Assembly (NCBI GenBank): GCA_944332295.1
Contig: CALVJR010000006.1
Span: 1 to 56,221, forward strand
DNA from: an uncultured Bacilli bacterium
Lineage (GTDB): Bacteria; Bacillota_I; Bacilli_A; RF39; UBA660
Reading direction: 5' to 3'
DNA length: 56,221 bases
Positions 1 through 8,559 of this stretch are shown here, piece by piece (position 1 is the first letter of the stretch; the number at the start of each line of letters is the position of its first letter). A model generated the notes under the pieces. That model had not been told where the DNA came from. It did not search any database and worked only from the letters and a program-made list of their open reading frames with translations. The position numbers and the translations under genes were made by a program.

Positions 1-345
1 TCAGAAAATATTGCCAAAATCAGCATTGAAGATGTATTAACAGGACGCTATGTATTAGTAAGAAGTGAATGTAATAAAAAACATAAAAAGGCACAAATTA
101 TAGCATATAAAAACCCTAAAAGTGATTTATCTAACTGTATAGAAACTCATTCGGAAGAAGAAATGCTTGCAAAAAGAGTAGAAATACTAGCAAAAGAGAA
201 CTTAGAGTATGATGCATGGGGATTAGTAGTAGAAAAAATAGATGAACGTATATTTCAATATGATGACTTCACGATAACAGAAAAATCTAGTAGAACAGAA
301 ACTTATACAAAATCATTTCATAAAGGTAGAAAGAGGGAAAGATAA
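1..345 (+). CDS. Unknown protein, C-terminal part only
   Basis: An open frame runs in from the left edge and ends at TAA 343-345, giving the last 114 residues of a protein whose start lies outside the window. The visible part is hydrophilic and rich in Lys and Glu, ends in a basic tail (KGRKRER), and has no membrane segment. I do not recognise the family. The first ATG inside the window (163) is probably internal, because the same frame stays open and codes for similar protein-like sequence from base 1. It stops 3 bases before the ATG of thrS, so the two genes are probably cotranscribed. Confidence 0.6.
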   Translation, partial: SENIAKISIEDVLTGRYVLVRSECNKKHKKAQIIAYKNPKSDLSNCIETHSEEEMLAKRVEILAKENLEYDAWGLVVEKIDERIFQYDDFTITEKSSRTETYTKSFHKGRKRER

Positions 346-348
346 AAA

Positions 349-2112
349 ATGATAAATATAAAAGAAAATGAAAAATTAAGTATAATGAACCATTCTTGTG
401 CTCATTTATTAGCACAAGCAGTAAAACATTTGTATCCAGAAGCAAAATTCTGGGTAGGACCAGTAATAGAGGAAGGATTCTATTATGATATTGACTTAGG
501 AGATAAAACATTAACAAATGAGGATCTTCCTAAAATAGAACGCGAGATGAAAAAAATTGCCAAAGACGGAAAAAGAATTGTCCGTCATGAATTAACAAAA
601 GAAGAAGCTTTAGAAATGTTTAAAGATGATCCATACAAATTAGATTTAATTTCTAGAATGGATGAGAATGAAACAACTATTTCTTGCTACACACAAGGAG
701 ATTTCACAGATCTTTGCAGAGGGCCACATGTAGATACTGTAAAAGAATTGAAACATTTTAAATTAATCAAACATAGTGGAGCATACTGGAAAGGTGATGC
801 TAAAAATAAAATGCTTCAAAGAATCTATGGAGTATGCTTTGAAACAGAAGAAGATTTAAATGCATACTTACAAGAATTAGAAGAAGCAAAAGAAAGAGAT
901 CATAGAAAAATTGGAAAAGAACAAGAATTATTCATGACTCATGAACTAGTAGGATCTGGTATGCCATTATGGTTACCAAATGGAGCTCTAATTCGTCACG
1001 AACTAGAAAACTACATCTATCAAAAAGAAGAAGCACTGGGATATAACCATGTATATACCCCTTGTGTTGGTACAGTAGATTTATATAAGACATCAGGACA
1101 CTGGGATCATTATAAAGAAAATATGTTCCCTATGATGAAAGTAGATGAAGAAGAATTTGTACTTCGTCCAATGAACTGTCCTCATCACATGTTAGTATAT
1201 AAAAATAAGATGCATTCTTATAGAGACTTACCAGTTCGTATTGGAGAATTTGCAACAGACTTTAGATATGAAGCATCTGGTGCTGTAAAAGGTTTAGAAA
1301 GAGTTCGCTGCATGTGTCAAAATGATGCTCATTTATTTGTAAGACCAGACCAAATTGGAGAAGAATTTAAAAAGGTTGTAAGCCTAATTCTAGATGTTTA
1401 CAAAGATTTTGGAATTAAAGACTATAAATTTAGATTATCTCTAAGAGACAAAAATGATAAAGAAAAATATTTTGATGATGACGAGATGTGGGATACTGCT
1501 GAAAATAAATTAAGAGAAGTATTAAATGAACTAGGAGTAGACTATTTTGAAGCAGAAGGAGAAGCTGCCTTCTATGGACCAAAATTAGATGTTGAAGTAA
1601 AACCAGCAGTTGGACCAGAAGTAACACTTTCAACTTGTCAGCTAGACTTCTTATTACCAAGAAGATTCGAACTTACTTATGTAGACTCTAATGGAGAAAA
1701 ACAAACACCAGTAGTAATTCATAGAGCGATATTCGGAACATTTGACCGCTTTACAGCATTCTTAATTGAAGAGACAAAAGGTGCATTCCCTACATGGCTT
1801 GCTCCAACACAAGTAGAAGTAATCCCTGTATCATCAGAATTTCAAGGAGACTATGCAAGCGTCGTAACAGAAAAATTAAAAGAACAAGGTATCCGTGTAG
1901 AACTAGATGATAGAAACGAAAAATTAGGCTACCGTCTAAGAGAAGCACAGACAAAGAAAGTCCCATATACTCTAATTCTAGGAGACAACGAAAAACAAGA
2001 TAACACAATTAGTTACAGACTACATGGACAAAAAGAAACAACAACAGTATCACAAGCTGAGTTTGTAAAATTAATTAAAGAAGAAATTGAAAATAAAGAA
2101 CTAAGAAAATAG
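349..2112 (+). CDS. thrS: Threonyl-tRNA synthetase lacking the TGS domain
   Basis: Charges tRNA-Thr with threonine in the cytoplasm (class II synthetase). The 587 residues begin directly with the editing domain: HSCAH at residues 15-19 and CRGPH at 123-127 supply the usual His/His/Cys/His metal-type motif for removing mischarged serine. The catalytic core shows [16 protein letters not shown] (motif 2) and [11 protein letters not shown] (motif 3), followed by an anticodon-binding domain starting near [12 protein letters not shown]. Bacterial ThrRS usually has about 640 residues with an N-terminal TGS domain. Here that domain is absent, as I recall is also the case in several mycoplasmas. No T-box leader is visible; the gene follows the upstream frame with a 3-base gap. 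Confidence 0.97.
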   Translation: MINIKENEKLSIMNHSCAHLLAQAVKHLYPEAKFWVGPVIEEGFYYDIDLGDKTLTNEDLPKIEREMKKIAKDGKRIVRHELTKEEALEMFKDDPYKLDLISRMDENETTISCYTQGDFTDLCRGPHVDTVKELKHFKLIKHSGAYWKGDAKNKMLQRIYGVCFETEEDLNAYLQELEEAKERDHRKIGKEQELFMTHELVGSGMPLWLPNGALIRHELENYIYQKEEALGYNHVYTPCVGTVDLYKTSGHWDHYKENMFPMMKVDEEEFVLRPMNCPHHMLVYKNKMHSYRDLPVRIGEFATDFRYEASGAVKGLERVRCMCQNDAHLFVRPDQIGEEFKKVVSLILDVYKDFGIKDYKFRLSLRDKNDKEKYFDDDEMWDTAENKLREVLNELGVDYFEAEGEAAFYGPKLDVEVKPAVGPEVTLSTCQLDFLLPRRFELTYVDSNGEKQTPVVIHRAIFGTFDRFTAFLIEETKGAFPTWLAPTQVEVIPVSSEFQGDYASVVTEKLKEQGIRVELDDRNEKLGYRLREAQTKKVPYTLILGDNEKQDNTISYRLHGQKETTTVSQAEFVKLIKEEIENKELRK

Positions 2113-2154
2113 TTTGAAAATTATATAAAAGAAGTAAGAAAGCGGGCTAGAAAA

Positions 2155-3039
2155 GTGAGCTATAATGACATATTTATAGAGGATAACTTACCAGAAGCAT
2201 TAGGAAAAGAAGAACTTCTAGAATGTCTAAAACAGGCAAAAGAAGGAAATAAAGAAGCAAGAGACAAAGCAATAATTCACAACATAAGATTAGTTTTAAA
2301 CCAAGTTTTTATCTATTTTTATAATGCTCCGTATGAAAAAAAAGACCTTGCCTCGATTGGAAATATTGGCTTAATAAAAGCAATTGATACATATGATATA
2401 GAAAAGGATATTTCTTTTTCTACATATGCTACTAGGTGTATAAATAATGAGATTAGGATGTTTATAAGGAAACAAAAAAAGAATTTAAAAAATCAGAGTC
2501 TAAATCAACCAATTAATTATGATAGCAAAGGTAATGAGTTAAGAGTAGAAGATACTATTTTAGACGAAAAGGTTAATTTTACAGAAGATGCCGAAAAGCA
2601 AGAGTTATTACTTGAAATCAGAAAACAAGTAAATATGTTAAAAGATAGAGATAAAGAAATTATTAAACTATATTTTGGATTTTATGATGATAAGTGCTAT
2701 ACACAACAAGAAATTAGTACTAAAACAGGAATATCAAGACCATATGTTGCAAAAATAATTAAACGAACACTTTATTTGCTAAAAAGTAATCTAGAGCAAG
2801 AAAAGTTAATAGAGAAACAAACACAAAAAAATGAGAATAGAAAACAAACGCAAGAAATAGTAAATGAAACATCTTTTTCTAAAGAAGGGATTACTCAATT
2901 TTTAGGAACAAAAGAAGTAGAAACAATTGATTCATTAATAACTCTATCTCAAGAAAATACCAAGCATCAAAAACAGGCTAAAGATAAAGTTTTATCATTA
3001 AAAAAACAAGAAGCTAAAAGAAAATGTAAAGGTACTTAG
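2155..3039 (+). CDS. Sigma-70 family RNA polymerase sigma factor with a C-terminal tail
   Basis: A 294-residue protein starting at GTG 2155. Residues about 40-115 contain a region 2 core (NIGLIKAIDTYDIEK, then FSTYATRCINNEIRMF) very like the SigE/SigK group of Bacillus. Residues about 155-210 contain a region 4 helix-turn-helix (LKDRDKEIIKLYFG, then GISRPYVAKIIKR). No region 1.1 is seen. An extra tail of about 85 residues, rich in Lys, Gln and Glu, follows region 4 and is not part of the normal fold. It lies 42 bases after thrS, so it is probably in the same transcript. SigE and SigK are sporulation factors, but nothing else here points to sporulation; it may be a reused or alternative sigma factor. 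The start is uncertain because no strong ribosome binding site is visible. Confidence 0.88.
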   Translation: MSYNDIFIEDNLPEALGKEELLECLKQAKEGNKEARDKAIIHNIRLVLNQVFIYFYNAPYEKKDLASIGNIGLIKAIDTYDIEKDISFSTYATRCINNEIRMFIRKQKKNLKNQSLNQPINYDSKGNELRVEDTILDEKVNFTEDAEKQELLLEIRKQVNMLKDRDKEIIKLYFGFYDDKCYTQQEISTKTGISRPYVAKIIKRTLYLLKSNLEQEKLIEKQTQKNENRKQTQEIVNETSFSKEGITQFLGTKEVETIDSLITLSQENTKHQKQAKDKVLSLKKQEAKRKCKGT

Positions 3040-3082
3040 TAAATTTAATCTTTAGCCATTTTCATTTTATAAAAATAGGACA

Positions 3083-3098
3083 AACAACTATAGTTGTT
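3083..3098. repeat. Perfect 16-bp palindrome AACAACTATAGTTGTT
   Basis: Two 8-base arms meet with no spacer, about 48 bases upstream of the -10 box of the repeat-protein gene at 3178. The absence of a loop argues against a terminator and fits a site for a dimeric DNA-binding protein. The protein that would bind it is unknown. Confidence 0.45.
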
Positions 3099-3124
3099 AT
3101 TAGAAAGCGTCATAAATTATTCTT

Positions 3125-3151
3125 TTCACTTTATACACCTTATGTTATAAT
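3125..3151 (+). promoter_or_regulatory. Promoter of the helicase-associated repeat gene
   Basis: TATAAT at 3146-3151 with a weak -35 (TTCACT 3125-3130, 15-base gap). It is followed by the ribosome binding site AGAGGA and ATG 3178. The leader would be about 20 bases. Confidence 0.6.
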
Positions 3152-3177
3152 AAGGGAACCGAGAAAAGAGGAATATT

Positions 3178-4521
3178 ATGACTGAAAAATATAAAGAAGA
3201 AGTATATCGTCAAGCAATAATAAAATGGAAAGAAAATAATCCTGATAAAAAATATCTAGATATTAGTTGCCAAGAAAAAATTGATATAGAAGGAATAGGA
3301 TTAGTAAATATTGGCAGAAGAATTTCTGAATTAAGATACGTCTATAAAAAACAACAGTTAGGACAAGTTAATAGTAGAAATAAACATTTAACCAAAGAAC
3401 AAATTGCTTGGTATACAGAACAAGGAATGATTTGGGATTATGAAGCTTGGCAAGAAGAAGTATATCGTAAAGCCATATTGAAATGGAAAGAACAACACCC
3501 TGAAAAAAGGTATTTAGATATTAAGAAAAAAGAGCAAATAGAATTAGAAGGCATAGGCTTAATTAATCTAGGAGTATTAATAAGTATTCGCAGAGGTATT
3601 TATAATGCTATGCAACAAGGAAAGAAGTATTATACGTGCAAAACTTTAACCAGAGAACAAATTAGCTGGGATACAGAACAAGGGATGATTTGGGATTATG
3701 AGGCTTGGCAAGAAGAAATATATCGTAAAGCTATATTGAAATGGAAAGAAAATAATCCTGATAAAAAATATTTAGATATTAATTGCCGAGAAAAAATTGA
3801 TATAGAAGGCGTAGGTCTAATAAATATAGGAGCCAAAATATCTGTGATAAGACAAATATATCAAAAACAACAAGAAGCAAAAAGAGTTGGTACGAATAAG
3901 CCATTAACCAGAGAACAAATAATTTGGTATACAGAGCAAGGAATGATTTGGGATTACGAGGCTTGGCAAGAAGAAATATATCGTCAAGCAATAACAAAGT
4001 GGAAAGAAAATAATCCTGATAAAAAATATTTAGATATTAATTGCCAACAAAAAATCGATGTAGAAGGCGTAGGTCTAATAAATATAGGAACCAGAATATC
4101 TGTAATAAGACGAATATATCAGAAACAACAAGAAGCAAAAAGAGTTGGTACGAATAAGCCATTAACCAGAGAACAAATAATTTGGTATACAGAGCAAGGG
4201 ATGATTTGGGATTATGAAGCTTGGCAAGAAAAAGTATATCAAGAAGCAGCAATAGAATGGAAAAAACTTCACCCGGAAAAAGCGTATTTAGACATAAACT
4301 ATAATGATTCAATAAAGCTAGCAGGGATAGGAACTATAAATATTGGTACGAAAATTAACCGATTAAGAGAAAAATATAAGCTTCAGAAAAAAGAAAACAA
4401 CCTTACATCAGCGAAATTGCTAACAGACGAACAAATTGCTTGGTGGAATAGTCAAGGAATGATCTGGGATTACAAAAAATATCAAGAAGGAAGAAAAGGA
4501 AAAATCTATCAGAAGAAGTAA
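3178..4521 (+). CDS. Protein of five tandem helicase-associated-like repeats
   Basis: The 447-residue protein consists almost entirely of five repeats of about 86 residues. Each has the order KWKxxxPxKxYLDI, then GIGLxNIGxxIsxxRxxY, then LTxEQIxWYTEQGMIWD, then YEAWQEE. The G-x-x-N-I-G, R-x-x-Y and L-x-x-E-Q-I-x-(W) G-M-I-W-D pattern resembles the Helicase-associated domain (HA, Pfam PF03457), a small helical module found singly or in tandem in large bacterial proteins. No helicase motor, signal peptide or membrane segment is present. Repeats 3 and 4 are nearly identical at DNA level, a sign of recent internal duplication. It has its own promoter and the ribosome binding site AGAGGA. Nucleic-acid binding is an inference from the domain; the cellular job is unknown. 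Confidence 0.75.
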   Translation: MTEKYKEEVYRQAIIKWKENNPDKKYLDISCQEKIDIEGIGLVNIGRRISELRYVYKKQQLGQVNSRNKHLTKEQIAWYTEQGMIWDYEAWQEEVYRKAILKWKEQHPEKRYLDIKKKEQIELEGIGLINLGVLISIRRGIYNAMQQGKKYYTCKTLTREQISWDTEQGMIWDYEAWQEEIYRKAILKWKENNPDKKYLDINCREKIDIEGVGLINIGAKISVIRQIYQKQQEAKRVGTNKPLTREQIIWYTEQGMIWDYEAWQEEIYRQAITKWKENNPDKKYLDINCQQKIDVEGVGLINIGTRISVIRRIYQKQQEAKRVGTNKPLTREQIIWYTEQGMIWDYEAWQEKVYQEAAIEWKKLHPEKAYLDINYNDSIKLAGIGTINIGTKINRLREKYKLQKKENNLTSAKLLTDEQIAWWNSQGMIWDYKKYQEGRKGKIYQKK

Positions 4522-4548
4522 GGTTTACGAAAGTAAATCTTTTCTTTT
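4521..4548 (+). terminator. Intrinsic terminator after the five-repeat gene
   Basis: Stem AGGTTTAC / GTAAATCT (one G-U pair) closed by a GAAA tetraloop and followed by a T-rich tract. The stem starts on the last base of the stop codon. Confidence 0.75.
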
Positions 4549-4593
4549 ATAGAAAAATATAGTATAATAAGAACCCTAGAAAAGAGGAAGTTT

Positions 4594-5415
4594 ATGATAA
4601 AAAAGCAAAAAGAAGAAATAGTAAAACACGCTGTATTAAAGTGGCAAGGAGAACATCCTGATAAAAAATATTTAGATATAAAGTATCGTGAAACAATAGT
4701 ATTAAAAGGAATTGGTAAAGTAAATATCGGAAGAGAAATTTCTAGCTTAAGGAATATTTATAAAAGCCAACAAGAAGGGACAAATAATACTGAGAATAAC
4801 TTATCTAAAGAAGCAATTAGCTGGTATACAAAGCGAGGAATGATTTGGGATTATGAAGCTTGGCAAGAAAAAGTATATAGACACGCTGTATTAAAGTGGC
4901 AAGCACTGCATCCAGAAAAAAAGTATTTAGATATTAAGAAAAAAGAACAAATAGAATTAGAAGGTATAGGATTAATTAATCTAGGAGTATTAATCAGTGT
5001 TCGTAGAGGTATTTATAATGCTATGCAGCAAGGACAAAAATATCAAACTTGTAAAGATTTAACAGAAGAGCAAATTGCCTGGGATGAAGACCATGGGATG
5101 ATTTGGGATTATGAAGCTTGGCAAGAAAAAGTCTATAAAAATGCAGTACTAAAATGGAAAGCTATTCATCCTGATAGAACTAACCTTGATATTTCACATA
5201 AAGAAACAATAAATCTAGACGGAATAGGAACTATAAATATTGGTCAAAAAATCTGCCTTCTAAGGTATACATATAAAGTTCAAATAAGAGGAGAAAGAAA
5301 TTTTAAAAATTTGACTGAGGAACAGATTGCTTGGTATACAGAACAAGGAATGATTTGGGATTACAAAAAGTATCAAGAAGAAAGAAAAGGAAAAATCTAT
5401 CAGAAGAAGCTATAG
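4594..5415 (+). CDS. Protein of three tandem helicase-associated-like repeats
   Basis: A 273-residue paralogue of the gene at 3178, with three copies of the same repeat of about 86 residues (KWxxxHPxKKYLDI, GIGxxNIG, GMIWDYEAWQEK) and the same short C-terminal end (YKKYQEERKGKIYQKK). Its second repeat (EQIELEGIGLINLGVL, then RRGIYNAMQQG) is almost the same as repeat 2 of the neighbour, so the two genes arose by duplication with loss or gain of units. It has its own TATAAT box at 4563-4568 and an AGAGGA ribosome binding site, and it sits behind a terminator, so it is expressed separately. No catalytic motif is visible. Confidence 0.75.
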   Translation: MIKKQKEEIVKHAVLKWQGEHPDKKYLDIKYRETIVLKGIGKVNIGREISSLRNIYKSQQEGTNNTENNLSKEAISWYTKRGMIWDYEAWQEKVYRHAVLKWQALHPEKKYLDIKKKEQIELEGIGLINLGVLISVRRGIYNAMQQGQKYQTCKDLTEEQIAWDEDHGMIWDYEAWQEKVYKNAVLKWKAIHPDRTNLDISHKETINLDGIGTINIGQKICLLRYTYKVQIRGERNFKNLTEEQIAWYTEQGMIWDYKKYQEERKGKIYQKKL

Positions 5416-5606
5416 AAGAAAGTATCTTTATTTCCTTAAACTTCGAAAACACTGTTTTAATTGGAAGATAAACTGAACTATATCAAAAAAATGAATGAGA
5501 CAATATATCACAGACTAAAACAAATATAATGATAATGAGAAAATACTAGAAAGAAATTGATAAGGTGATAACCTACAGTAAAAAAGAAAAGGAAAGAAAA
5601 GTGAAT

Positions 5607-6117
5607 ATGCAAAAAATAAATTTAACCGAGAACTTAAGCATAAAAAAATTAAATCCCAATAATCCGTTAGATATATTACTAATAGAGGAGTTAGAACAGG
5701 ATAAGGAAATATCAGGAGATAAAGGATATTTAGGTTCTCTAATGAGTGAAATAAAAAGCAAAAAACATTTGTATCATGAAAAACTATATAATAGTTCTTA
5801 TATTATTTATCATCAAAGATATCCTATTGGTTATCTAAAAATATCACCAATGTTTATGTATGAAGGAGAAAACATGGTAGATATCTCTTATGCTATCCAT
5901 AAAGAGGCAAGACATAAAGGATATATGTACCAAACGCTAGAAAGTGTAGTTGATACACTGTATGATACATATAGTGAAATTGAGAATATAATGTTACTGA
6001 TTGATTATAGAAACAAAGCAAGTAGAAAGGTAGCTAAGCGTGCTCATAAGCGATGGCCTAACAGAAGAAGAACATCAAGAACAAGGATATGTAATATATC
6101 AAAAATTGAGAAAATAA
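5607..6117 (+). pseudogene. GNAT-family acetyltransferase, frameshifted near its 3' end
   Basis: From ATG 5607 (ribosome binding site GGAAAG at 5591) the frame encodes a GNAT-like fold: IIYHQRYPIGYLKI (strand 4), a degenerate acetyl-CoA loop region (HKEARHKGYMYQTLE) and DYRNKASRKVAKRA near residues 135-148. In N-acetyltransferases this last motif is followed by a glycine-rich turn and a final strand. Here the reading frame instead turns into a basic run (HKRWPNRRRTSR). Shifting by one base near 6042-6050 restores a natural ending, SDGLTEEEHQEQGYVIYQKLRK, with TAA at 6115-6117. A one-base indel is therefore likely, either real or a sequencing error. An upstream GTG (5565) is possible but less well placed. 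Confidence 0.7.
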
Positions 6118-6241
6118 CTCTAACCTAAAAAATTAGGGTGGTTAGATAAGTACAATAGCTCATTGTTTTACGAGAAAATGACTTCGCTAAAATAGGTTAA
6201 AAATCCTAGGATGACTAAAATTGCAATCAAGAAAGTGTCAA

Positions 6242-6270
6242 TTGACATTTCTTTTCTTTTATGCTATAAT
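6242..6270 (+). promoter_or_regulatory. Perfect-consensus sigma-A-type promoter
   Basis: TTGACA 6242-6247, 17-base spacer, TATAAT 6265-6270. It is followed by AAAGGA and the TTG start at 6297, and it drives the unknown gene at 6297. A consensus match this exact suggests strong expression. Confidence 0.85.
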
Positions 6271-6296
6271 ATGCAGCAAGAAAGGAAAGATGTAAA

Positions 6297-7013
6297 TTGG
6301 ATAAAGAAATGAAAGGGACAATAGATGTAGAAAAGACTGCATCAGGTACATCAAGTGTGATGGATTTTTGTGAAACAATAAGTAAACCAATAAGAAGTTT
6401 AAGAGGAACACAAGAAATAAGAAGTTTATCTTCTTATGATGCTACTATATTAGAACGAAGCATAGCATTAAACCAAATGGCTTGCTTATATTTAAAAACC
6501 ATTACAGGAAGTGATAAACCAGAGGCAGAGGAGGTAAAACTACAAGCAGGAGTTTGTTTCAATAGATATCTCAATGACTGCGTTATTTATTATTTAATGG
6601 ATACATCAGATGATTATAATATAAAAGCAGAACAAACAAATGCTACTTTAAAGAGAATGGAAGAATTATGTAATCAAGCAGAAACTATAGGTTTTAATGC
6701 AGAAGATGAAAAAACACCTGAAAATGAAGCAGGACTTTCATGCCGAACTGCTTTAAAAAACATCCATGAATTAGCAGGTATAATGTTATCTATCAGTGGT
6801 CCAAATGCAAATGATTTTATAAGAGAAACTCTTCCACAAGGGATGTTTATATCATCAATGGAATCAATGGTGGAATCAATAGCTTCAGGAAACAAAGAAG
6901 ATCAATATCTTGCAATAAATCAGTATGAAACATTAAAAAATTATGCCGAGAGTGTATTAAGCAAGAGTAAAACAGAAGCTAATCCACAAGCAAGTACAGG
7001 AAAAGCAAAATAA
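6297..7013 (+). CDS. Unknown acidic cytoplasmic protein
   Basis: A 238-residue protein with start TTG 6297, chosen because AAAGGA lies 8-10 bases upstream and the nearby ATG at 6290 is followed at once by a stop; ATG 6309 is an alternative. It has no signal peptide or membrane segment and is predicted mostly helical, with scattered Cys residues and a Ser/Lys-rich tail (KTEANPQASTGKAK). I do not recognise the family. It stands alone between a perfect-consensus promoter and a clear terminator, so it is a single-gene, probably well-expressed unit just before the dcw cluster. Confidence 0.6.
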   Translation: MDKEMKGTIDVEKTASGTSSVMDFCETISKPIRSLRGTQEIRSLSSYDATILERSIALNQMACLYLKTITGSDKPEAEEVKLQAGVCFNRYLNDCVIYYLMDTSDDYNIKAEQTNATLKRMEELCNQAETIGFNAEDEKTPENEAGLSCRTALKNIHELAGIMLSISGPNANDFIRETLPQGMFISSMESMVESIASGNKEDQYLAINQYETLKNYAESVLSKSKTEANPQASTGKAK

Positions 7014-7033
7014 TTAATATGAAAAATCAAAAG

Positions 7034-7060
7034 TAAATCTGAACAAGATTTATTTTTTTT
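7034..7060 (+). terminator. Intrinsic terminator before mraZ
   Basis: Stem TAAATCT / AGATTTA with a 5-base loop (GAACA) followed by eight Ts (7053-7060). Confidence 0.85.
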
Positions 7061-7102
7061 GTCAATAATCTGTCAACAACAAGAAAATTCCACTAGCAAA
7101 TA

Positions 7103-7132
7103 TTTACAAATATATCTTTTTTGAGTTAATAT
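7103..7132 (+). promoter_or_regulatory. Probable mraZ promoter
   Basis: TTTACA 7103-7108 and TTAATA (7126-7131) or TAATAT (7127-7132) with a 17-18 base spacer, just upstream of the candidate MraZ operator. The -10 box is not a perfect match. Confidence 0.5.
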
Positions 7133-7144
7133 ATAGGTAATCAG

Positions 7145-7169
7145 TGGTAGCTGGTGGTGAAAAATGGGG
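7145..7169 (+). promoter_or_regulatory. Candidate MraZ operator: three TGG boxes 10 bp apart
   Basis: TGGTA at 7145, TGGTG at 7155 and TGGGG at 7165 repeat on one strand with a 10-base period. In Escherichia coli, MraZ binds TGGG-type direct repeats with this period upstream of its own gene. The last box is also the ribosome binding site of mraZ (ATG 7177), so binding could block both transcription and translation. This is inference from position and spacing. Confidence 0.6.
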
Positions 7170-7176
7170 GATTTAT

Positions 7177-7614
7177 ATGTTCTTGGGAGAGTATCATCAT
7201 TCAATCGATGATAAAGGAAGATTAATTATTCCAGCAAAGTTTAGATCAGAATTAGGTGATAAATTCATTATCACAAGAGGAATTGAAAATTGCTTATTTG
7301 CATACCCAGAAAAACGCTGGGAAGAAATTGTCCATAAACTAGAGTCCTTACCATTTACCAAAAAAGATGCAAGAAATTTTACACGTTTCTTTCTCTCCGG
7401 TGCTACTGTAGCAGAATTTGACAAGCAAGGCCGTGTAAATATTACCTCCCCACTAATTAATTATGCTAGTATCGAAAAAGACTGTGTAATTATCGGTACT
7501 GGTGATAGGTTAGAAATATGGTCAGAAGATGCTTGGAACAGTTTTTTCGATTCTGCTTCCATCAACATGTCTGATATAGCCGAAAATTTATTTAATGAAA
7601 GTGTGGATTTATAG
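7177..7614 (+). CDS. mraZ: Transcriptional regulator MraZ
   Basis: A 145-residue protein of the AbrB-like double-psi barrel fold that controls the division and cell-wall cluster it heads. Both SpoVT/AbrB-like halves are visible: MFLGEYHHSIDDKGR followed by IPAKFR at residues 1-24, and FDKQGRVNITSPL near residues 80-95, preceded by the conserved FFLSGA. The start is ATG 7177, which gives the universal MFxGxYxHxxDxKGR beginning and has TGGGGG 6 bases upstream; a GTG 33 bases earlier is in frame but sits within the operator region. rsmH overlaps its stop codon by one base (TAGTG), so the two are translationally coupled. Confidence 0.96.
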   Translation: MFLGEYHHSIDDKGRLIIPAKFRSELGDKFIITRGIENCLFAYPEKRWEEIVHKLESLPFTKKDARNFTRFFLSGATVAEFDKQGRVNITSPLINYASIEKDCVIIGTGDRLEIWSEDAWNSFFDSASINMSDIAENLFNESVDL

Positions 7615-8543
7615 TGGAAAAACATATTAGTGTATTATTAGAAGAATCAATTTCTGCTTTGAATTTAAAAGAAGACAGTACAATAGTAGATTGTACTTTA
7701 GGCTATGGAGGACACAGTAGTTACATCTTGCAACGAATAAAAAGAGGGAACCTATTCGCCTTTGATCAAGATAGTGAAGCAATTCGGCATAGTACTAATC
7801 GCCTTAGTGCGATTGGTACTAACTTCACTATTATCAAAAGTAATTTCGTAAACTTAAAAGAAGAACTAAATAAATTAAATGTCCATGAAGTAGATGGCAT
7901 CCTTTTTGATTTAGGAGTATCTTCTCCTCAATTAGACGATGCCTCACGTGGATTTTCATATCATGAAGATGCAAGACTTGACATGCGTATGAACAAAGAT
8001 AATCCTCTTTCTGCTTATGAAGTAGTAAATAATTATACAAAAGAGGAGTTAGCAAATATATTTTATAAATACGGGGAAGATAAATTCTCAAAAAATATTG
8101 CCAAAAAAATAGTAGAAGCAAGAAAACAAAAACCAATTGAGACAACTCTAGAGTTAGTAGAAGTAATAAAAAGTGCTGTCCCTATGAAATTTAGAAAAGA
8201 TAAGCATCCGGCTAGACAAATTTTTCAGGCAATAAGAATTGAAGTGAATCATGAACTAGATGTATTAGTTCCAGCTTTAGAACAAGCACTTTCACTAATT
8301 AGAGTAGGTGGAAGAGTAGCCGTTATTACATTCCATTCTTTAGAAGATAGAATCGTAAAACAATATTTTAAAGAACAATGTAAGATAGATGATAAAGTAA
8401 AAGGGTTGCCAAATATTCCAGAAGAATATTTACCAGATTTTAAACTAGTAGTAAATAAAGCTATTCTTCCAAGTGAAGAAGAACTAAAAAATAATAATAG
8501 AGCAAGAAGTGCAAAACTTCGAGTAATAGAAAAAATAAAATAA
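7614..8543 (+). CDS. rsmH: 16S rRNA (cytosine1402-N4)-methyltransferase RsmH
   Basis: Transfers a methyl group from S-adenosylmethionine to N4 of C1402 in the 30S decoding centre. The 309 residues show HISVLLEE at the N terminus, the SAM-binding loop VDCTLGYGGHS (residues about 22-32), the acidic FDQDSEAI, the family signature GILFDLGVSSPQLDD followed by RGFSY, and the C-terminal AVITFHSLEDRIVK and NNRARSAKLR. Length and motifs are typical. The GTG start overlaps the mraZ stop by one base. Formerly called mraW, it occupies its normal place in the dcw cluster, directly before ftsL. Confidence 0.97.
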   Translation: MEKHISVLLEESISALNLKEDSTIVDCTLGYGGHSSYILQRIKRGNLFAFDQDSEAIRHSTNRLSAIGTNFTIIKSNFVNLKEELNKLNVHEVDGILFDLGVSSPQLDDASRGFSYHEDARLDMRMNKDNPLSAYEVVNNYTKEELANIFYKYGEDKFSKNIAKKIVEARKQKPIETTLELVEVIKSAVPMKFRKDKHPARQIFQAIRIEVNHELDVLVPALEQALSLIRVGGRVAVITFHSLEDRIVKQYFKEQCKIDDKVKGLPNIPEEYLPDFKLVVNKAILPSEEELKNNNRARSAKLRVIEKIK

Positions 8544-8559
8544 GAAAGAAGGAGGAACA

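Noticed and set aside
349-2112. T-box leader expected before a synthetase gene
   Set aside because: Another coding frame ends 3 bases before thrS, leaving no leader.
6118-6145. Hairpin CTAACC...GGTTAG as a terminator after the acetyltransferase
   Set aside because: It is short and has no T run.
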